A DNA stretch of 9,063 nt from Deltaproteobacteria bacterium (GTDB taxonomy: Bacteria; Desulfobacterota; DSM-4660; Desulfatiglandales; HGW-15): the NCBI GenBank assembly GCA_024641835.1, contig JAHECH010000126.1, forward strand, positions 1 to 9,063. Reading direction: 5' to 3'. Positions 5,529-9,063 of this stretch are shown here, piece after piece. The position numbers and the translations under genes were made by a program. The notes under the pieces are model-generated. The model saw nothing but the letters and a program-made list of their open reading frames with translations, had not been told where the DNA came from and did not search any database. How positions within the stretch are numbered: position 1 is the first letter of the stretch; each line of letters begins with the position of its first letter.

Positions 5529-6666
5529 ATCTCAAAAGCATATTGGCAATCACCAAATGCTGAATTTCAGAAGTCCCTTCGTAAACTCTCATTAAGCGGA
5601 TTTCACGGTAAAGCTTTTCGACCAAATACCCTTTGACCACACCATTCCCTCCATGGATCTGAAGGGCCTGATCGATGATCCGCTGGGCCGCCTCAGTGGC
5701 ATAGAGCTTTGCCATGGAGGATTCCATGGTGATCCGGGTTTGACCGTGATCTTTTAAGTACCCCGCCCGATAGACCAACAATCGGGCTGCATCAAGCTCT
5801 GTGGCCATGTCCGCCAATTTGAATTGAATCACCTGATATTGCGCGATCGGCTTTCCAAACTGAACGCGCTTTTTGGCATAACGGATTGCTTCGTCAAGTG
5901 CCGTTTGGGCCATACCTACAGCCCCGGCTCCGACCGTAGACCTAAAGAAATCGAGATTCTGCAGCGCGATCTTCATCCCCTCACCCGGTTCACCCAAGAG
6001 ATTGGCTCTGGGAACTCTGCAATCTCTAAAAACAGGCGCGCCAATGGGGTGGGCCGCGAGGAGATCCAATCTTTTGCCCGGGTCAAACCCAGGGCATCCC
6101 TTTTCTACCACCAGCCCGGAAATTCCTCTCGAACCCTTCGATTTGTCCGTTTTCAATATGACCGTGTAAATGTCAGCATCCGGAGCAAGAGAGATGAAGA
6201 CTTTCTGACCGTTCACGACATAGTCATCTCCCGAAGGAACAGCTTCCGTTTCAATCGCCGCCACGTCCGATCCGGCATTGGGCTCCGTTAACGCAAGGGT
6301 AAAAATCTTTTCTCCACTAGCGATGAGCGGGCAAAATTTTGCCTTCTGCTCTTTGTCTCCGAATAGAACGATGGGATAGCTTCCAAGCCCCTGCATAGCG
6401 AAGATTAACTCGGCATTGGGACAGCGCCGGGCCAGTTGTTCCCGGACCACGCAGACCGAAACGAGAGAAGGCGTTTCCGTTGTGTTCCCGAATTCCCTTG
6501 GGACAAGGAGCCGAAAGAGGCCCGCTTCAGCCAGCACAGAAGCTATCTCCCGGGAGACGACATTCGTTTCTCCCACCTTCTCCTCTAGGGGTTTGAGATT
6601 TTGTTCACACAGGCCGGTCACTTTCTGTTTCAGTTGTTTTTGATCTTCATTGAATAAGAAATCCAT
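5527..6666 (-). CDS. Acyl-CoA dehydrogenase (FAD-dependent)
   Basis: A soluble flavoenzyme of 379 aa expected to introduce an alpha,beta double bond into an acyl-CoA, passing electrons to an electron-transfer flavoprotein. The helical N-terminal domain begins MDFLFNEDQKQLKQKV. The mid-domain carries FTLALTEPNAGSD (about 122-134), the first family signature. RVQFGKPIAQYQ (267-278) and QIHGGNGVVKGY (336-347) are the FAD/dimer contact motifs. RVYEGTSEIQ (360-369) contains Glu363, the usual catalytic base position. I chose the ATG at 6664-6666 because AAAGGAG lies directly before it and it begins at the family's normal start. An upstream in-frame ATG at 6711 would add 15 residues (MEKMHFAYSIRKGDS) overlapping the amidohydrolase gene and lacks support. 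It follows the amidohydrolase by 10 bp, so the two are co-transcribed. Chain-length or branched/cyclic substrate preference cannot be told. Confidence 0.95.
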   Translation of the reverse strand: MDFLFNEDQKQLKQKVTGLCEQNLKPLEEKVGETNVVSREIASVLAEAGLFRLLVPREFGNTTETPSLVSVCVVREQLARRCPNAELIFAMQGLGSYPIVLFGDKEQKAKFCPLIASGEKIFTLALTEPNAGSDVAAIETEAVPSGDDYVVNGQKVFISLAPDADIYTVILKTDKSKGSRGISGLVVEKGCPGFDPGKRLDLLAAHPIGAPVFRDCRVPRANLLGEPGEGMKIALQNLDFFRSTVGAGAVGMAQTALDEAIRYAKKRVQFGKPIAQYQVIQFKLADMATELDAARLLVYRAGYLKDHGQTRITMESSMAKLYATEAAQRIIDQALQIHGGNGVVKGYLVEKLYREIRLMRVYEGTSEIQHLVIANMLLR

Positions 6667-6676
6667 GGAATCTCCT

Positions 6677-7489
6677 TTACGGATTGAATAAGCGAAATGC
6701 ATTTTCTCCAAGGATCATCTCTTTCTCCCCATGGCTGAGGGGAAGGTTCTTGATAAAGTCGTATTCCCAACCCTGGGAGACCCCCTGTTTTCCCCACGGA
6801 TAATCCGTCCCATAAACGATCCGATGGGGCCCATGAACCTGAATCAGATTCGCAATTTCACGAGGATCCAGGTCCTTAATCGTAGGGCAGTAGGAAGTGT
6901 CAAGAAAAACATCCTGCCCCATAAGGTGTTGCTTGACCTCATCGAGCATTCCAAATCCACCGAAGTGAGCAATGATCATCCCCAGTTTAGGAAAATCATC
7001 ATGCACCTTTCTCAACCGTTTGGGGGTGGATCGAGCTGGGATCTGGCTCTTTTCTCCTTCTCCCTTGCCGGAATGGAAGTAGATCAACATCCCTTCCTCA
7101 ATCAGTGTCTCGTAAATGGGATACATGATTGGGTCGTCGGGAACGATGTCTTGAATTAGGGAATTGATCTTGATGCCTCTGACCCCTCCGGCTTTGAGGC
7201 GGCGGATCTCTTCCTTCCAGTTCTCATAGTCAGGAGTTACCGTCCCGAACACAATCACCCGACGGTTCGTGAGGCTGAGAAACCAATTGTTCGTATTCTT
7301 CACCAGCCGTGCCGCGGGAGCTACACCCAGAACAACCGAGAAATCCATCCCTGCGTTGTCCATGTAATGGAGAAGCCCATTCAACGTCCCTGTCCCATAA
7401 GGCTTCAGGCCGAGATCCTTTTCGTTGGCCTCCACGACTTTAGGAGCGATCTCATCCGGGAAAATGTGGGTATGGCAGTCGATGATCAT
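6677..7489 (-). CDS. Amidohydrolase family 2 protein (metal-dependent hydrolase/decarboxylase)
   Basis: A 270-aa TIM-barrel enzyme of the PF04909 type, the group that includes ACMSD and related decarboxylases, 2-pyrone-4,6-dicarboxylate lactonase-like enzymes and other metal-dependent hydrolases. The metal ligands are all present: IDCHTH (His6, His8), YFHSGKG (His139), IIAHFGG (His175) and VYGTDYPWG (Asp229). The segment RGIKINS (104-110) has the conserved Lys near strand 3. No signal peptide is present, so it acts in the cytoplasm. The start ATG has an AGGA about seven bases upstream. The stop TAA overlaps the ribosome-binding site of the acyl-CoA dehydrogenase gene. At 270 aa it is at the short end of the family. 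Whether it hydrolyses a C-N bond, opens a lactone or decarboxylates is open; a role on the same substrate as its neighbours is inference. Confidence 0.88.
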   Translation of the reverse strand: MIIDCHTHIFPDEIAPKVVEANEKDLGLKPYGTGTLNGLLHYMDNAGMDFSVVLGVAPAARLVKNTNNWFLSLTNRRVIVFGTVTPDYENWKEEIRRLKAGGVRGIKINSLIQDIVPDDPIMYPIYETLIEEGMLIYFHSGKGEGEKSQIPARSTPKRLRKVHDDFPKLGMIIAHFGGFGMLDEVKQHLMGQDVFLDTSYCPTIKDLDPREIANLIQVHGPHRIVYGTDYPWGKQGVSQGWEYDFIKNLPLSHGEKEMILGENAFRLFNP

Positions 7490-7646
7490 GACGATTTCCT
7501 GTGCCCTTTAATTCGCAAGCCTATAGCTTAGAATGGCTTGACAAGCCACCCGAGTCATTGAAAACTAGGGCTTAACTTTCATTCCAAGTCCGTCTTAATT
7601 TTTAGTTGAAAATCTTGAAGTGGCTCCACTATCCCCGATAGGGACA
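7490..7646. other. Non-coding gap between MmgE/PrpD and amidohydrolase genes
   Basis: This 157-bp stretch has no plausible gene. It contains a short inverted repeat GGCTTGACAAGCC (about 7533-7545) and a small CTATC/GATAG hairpin near 7629-7641. Neither is followed by a U-run on the minus strand, so no clear terminator separates the two genes. No well-spaced promoter for the amidohydrolase was found by eye. Confidence 0.4.
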
Positions 7647-8978
7647 CTAAAAGGTTAGAAGTTCCAAGAGTCGGTTAATATGATCTAAATTTTCCAAGCT
7701 TTTGATGAGATTCAATATTTCTTCTGCTCGGTTGGTATTCATTCTTGTTGCTGCCCATTTTCTAAACTTCTCTTCAACCTCATTGCTGGTGAGTGGTTCC
7801 TCAGGCTCTCCTCTAGGAGACTCGCGTTTGATTCGGTACTTCTTGCCATCTCTCGTCTCGACAGTAACGAAGGCACCAAATCTGGCTGGCAACAGAGCAT
7901 TCATTTCTTCGTGGAATACGACCTTTACTTTATCTGCCTGTTTTAGTAAAGCTTCATCATGAAGTCGGTTTTCTCGCATCTGATCCGGGCCTACTTCACC
8001 GTCTGAGAGAGCGGCTCCAATGACAAAAGGAAAGCTGTACTCAGCGTGCTCGATCGTGGCTGGCCGAGCGGCATTTAATAACGAAGCACCCGAACCTCCG
8101 CCTACGGTGATGTTGATAACATCATGGGAAGTCAACATCTGCTCCTTCAAAAAATCAATCACAATGTCTAGCGCCGCGTGCGTATATCTGCAAGCACAAT
8201 AGGGTTTGAAATATATTTTTAGCAGTTCATAACTCTCCGATAGATTATCTAAACATGATCGATCGTAATCGTTATCATCATAGATGGTTTTAGGTCCCGT
8301 GAACCCTTCCTGAGCCAAGAGTGCTGCCATGACGCCCGTCATCGCTCCCCAGGGCATAGCTTCTTTACTCATCGGACCGGTAAGAGCAATCCTCCCCATC
8401 CTGGGTACCGGCGCATAAGCTTCGGCGATTCCTAACGCGTTTACAATCTGTTCTTTATTCAATGTAAGCAATTTTCCAGCGGCTGCAGCTGCCCCATAAG
8501 CACCTGGTGTCCCTGCCAACGGAAACTTTTTTGCTTCTGGTTCAGTCAAAATCCGACCGGTTCTGAGATAGACTTCATAGCCTACGACCACTGCCTCCAA
8601 GTATGCTTCACCATCTGATTGTTGATGCTCAGCTACTGCAAGAGCTGCTGGCACAACACAACCACCTATATGACCAAGGTGTCCTACAGGAGACATACAT
8701 CCGTCATCCGAGTCAAGTACCGTAGACATAGCGCTGTTTACTAGCGTTGCATTAAGAAGAGAAGCCTTTCGGCCAAATCCGACCATGGTAGCCTGCTCAC
8801 TGCCTTCCCCTATTGAGCGAACCAATCCCTCTGTGATTCTTACACTCCTGGAGTCGTTGCCAGCTATGGCGGCACCCAATATATCCAAAGTGCATCGCTT
8901 CACATGGTCTATTACATTTGCCGGTAGAATCTCAAACCTTGTTCTTGATATAAAGTCTGCGACGCTTTTGGTATCCAC
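7647..8978 (-). CDS. MmgE/PrpD family protein
   Basis: Product of 443 aa. The family covers 2-methylcitrate dehydratase (PrpD), cis-aconitate decarboxylase and iminodisuccinate epimerase, which act on small polycarboxylates. Visible landmarks: an all-helical N-terminal domain with TLDILGAAIAG (about 30-40), LDSDDG (88-93) at the usual DFDDT-like active-site position, GHLGHIGGCVVPAALAVAE (99-117), KPYCACRYTHAALD (258-271, the KPYxxCRxxH block) and SPRGEPEEPLTSNEVEEKF (387-405), the typical C-terminal motif. I prefer the GTG at 8976-8978 because AAGGGAGG lies just before it. A TTG at 9015-9017 would add 13 residues that do not look like family sequence and that overlap the ribosome-binding site. 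There is no prpB or prpC nearby, so a methylcitrate-cycle role is not supported. The specific reaction is unknown. Confidence 0.9.
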   Translation of the reverse strand: MDTKSVADFISRTRFEILPANVIDHVKRCTLDILGAAIAGNDSRSVRITEGLVRSIGEGSEQATMVGFGRKASLLNATLVNSAMSTVLDSDDGCMSPVGHLGHIGGCVVPAALAVAEHQQSDGEAYLEAVVVGYEVYLRTGRILTEPEAKKFPLAGTPGAYGAAAAAGKLLTLNKEQIVNALGIAEAYAPVPRMGRIALTGPMSKEAMPWGAMTGVMAALLAQEGFTGPKTIYDDNDYDRSCLDNLSESYELLKIYFKPYCACRYTHAALDIVIDFLKEQMLTSHDVINITVGGGSGASLLNAARPATIEHAEYSFPFVIGAALSDGEVGPDQMRENRLHDEALLKQADKVKVVFHEEMNALLPARFGAFVTVETRDGKKYRIKRESPRGEPEEPLTSNEVEEKFRKWAATRMNTNRAEEILNLIKSLENLDHINRLLELLTF

Positions 8979-9063
8979 AGTCCTCCCTTTTGTTTCTTTG
9001 GGCCAGATCGATTGCAATTTCCAGGATGTTTTCTCGCGAGTAATGCATCATGCTGTCTGGATG
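8932..9063 (-). CDS. Possible 3' end of an upstream gene (partial)
   Basis: From the right edge a minus-strand frame runs without a stop to TGA at 8932-8934. It reads HPDSMMHYSRENILEIAIDL and then AQRNKRED, which looks like a genuine amphipathic helical tail, before a less convincing basic stretch. If real, it overlaps the MmgE/PrpD start at 8978 by 47 bp, which is long for such junctions. I do not recognise the family. Another minus-strand frame is also open here, so the support is only the look of the translation. Confidence 0.3.
   Translation of the reverse strand, partial: HPDSMMHYSRENILEIAIDLAQRNKREDCGYQKRRRLYIKNKV

Noticed and set aside
5824..6291. 155-codon plus-strand frame inside the acyl-CoA dehydrogenase gene
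   Set aside because: It is antisense to a fully conserved enzyme and its translation shows no domain; open antisense frames are common in GC-richer genes.
6667..6711. Upstream ATG extending the acyl-CoA dehydrogenase by 15 residues
   Set aside because: The extension overlaps the amidohydrolase gene, has no ribosome-binding site, and the family starts at the downstream ATG, which has AAAGGAG directly before it.
6731..7159. 142-codon plus-strand frame inside the amidohydrolase gene
   Set aside because: It is antisense to conserved metal-binding motifs with no recognisable product.
7533..7545. GGCTTGACAAGCC as an intrinsic terminator after the MmgE/PrpD gene
   Set aside because: The stem is only five or six pairs and no U-run follows on the minus strand.
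8979..9017. TTG start extending the MmgE/PrpD protein by 13 residues
   Set aside because: The added residues are not family-like, the TTG has only a weak upstream site, and AAGGGAGG sits before the GTG at 8976-8978.
1..9063. CRISPR array, tRNA or rRNA genes, toxin-antitoxin or defence module
   Set aside because: No regularly spaced repeats, cloverleaf-like segments or recognisable defence domains were seen on either strand.

Overview
The window is a chromosomal segment from a Gram-negative-type bacterium that uses acyl-CoA catabolism. The gene mix is an ABC uptake system of the branched-chain amino acid (Liv/HAAT) type next to an acyl-CoA dehydrogenase, a family-2 amidohydrolase and an MmgE/PrpD-family protein. 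This combination is familiar from Desulfobacterota (former Deltaproteobacteria) and similar anaerobes or soil and sediment lineages. That placement is inference from gene content, not a measured phylogeny.

Layout, left to right. Positions 1-327 (+ strand) hold the decayed C-terminal part of an integrase-core (IS481/IS3-type) transposase with an in-frame stop. Positions 328-484 are non-coding. Everything after that is read from the minus strand, so transcription runs from the right edge towards the left: a possible partial gene end (8932-9063), MmgE/PrpD-family protein (7647-8978), amidohydrolase (6677-7489), acyl-CoA dehydrogenase (5527-6666), livH permease (4457-5377), livM permease (3523-4464), livG ATPase (2703-3485), livF ATPase (1771-2499) and a periplasmic substrate-binding protein (485-1636).

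How the genes work together. The five left-hand genes form a complete Liv-type importer: two permeases, two ATPases and one binding protein. The three right-hand genes look like intracellular catabolic enzymes. The simplest reading is that the transporter imports a small carboxylate or amino acid that is processed as a CoA thioester. The substrate cannot be read from the sequence. The two blocks differ visibly in base composition and meet at a 149-bp gap that holds a leftover ribosome-binding site, so the cluster may have been assembled from separate parts.

The less ordinary observations are fine-scale. The livM start codon lies inside its own perfect Shine-Dalgarno sequence. Two strong Shine-Dalgarno sequences have no obvious gene after them. 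Two overlapping, mutually exclusive hairpins lie just before livF. A 36-codon reading frame fills much of the livG-livF gap. I found no CRISPR array, tRNA, rRNA, defence system, or clear new multi-gene system. All gaps without a gene are shorter than 300 bp.
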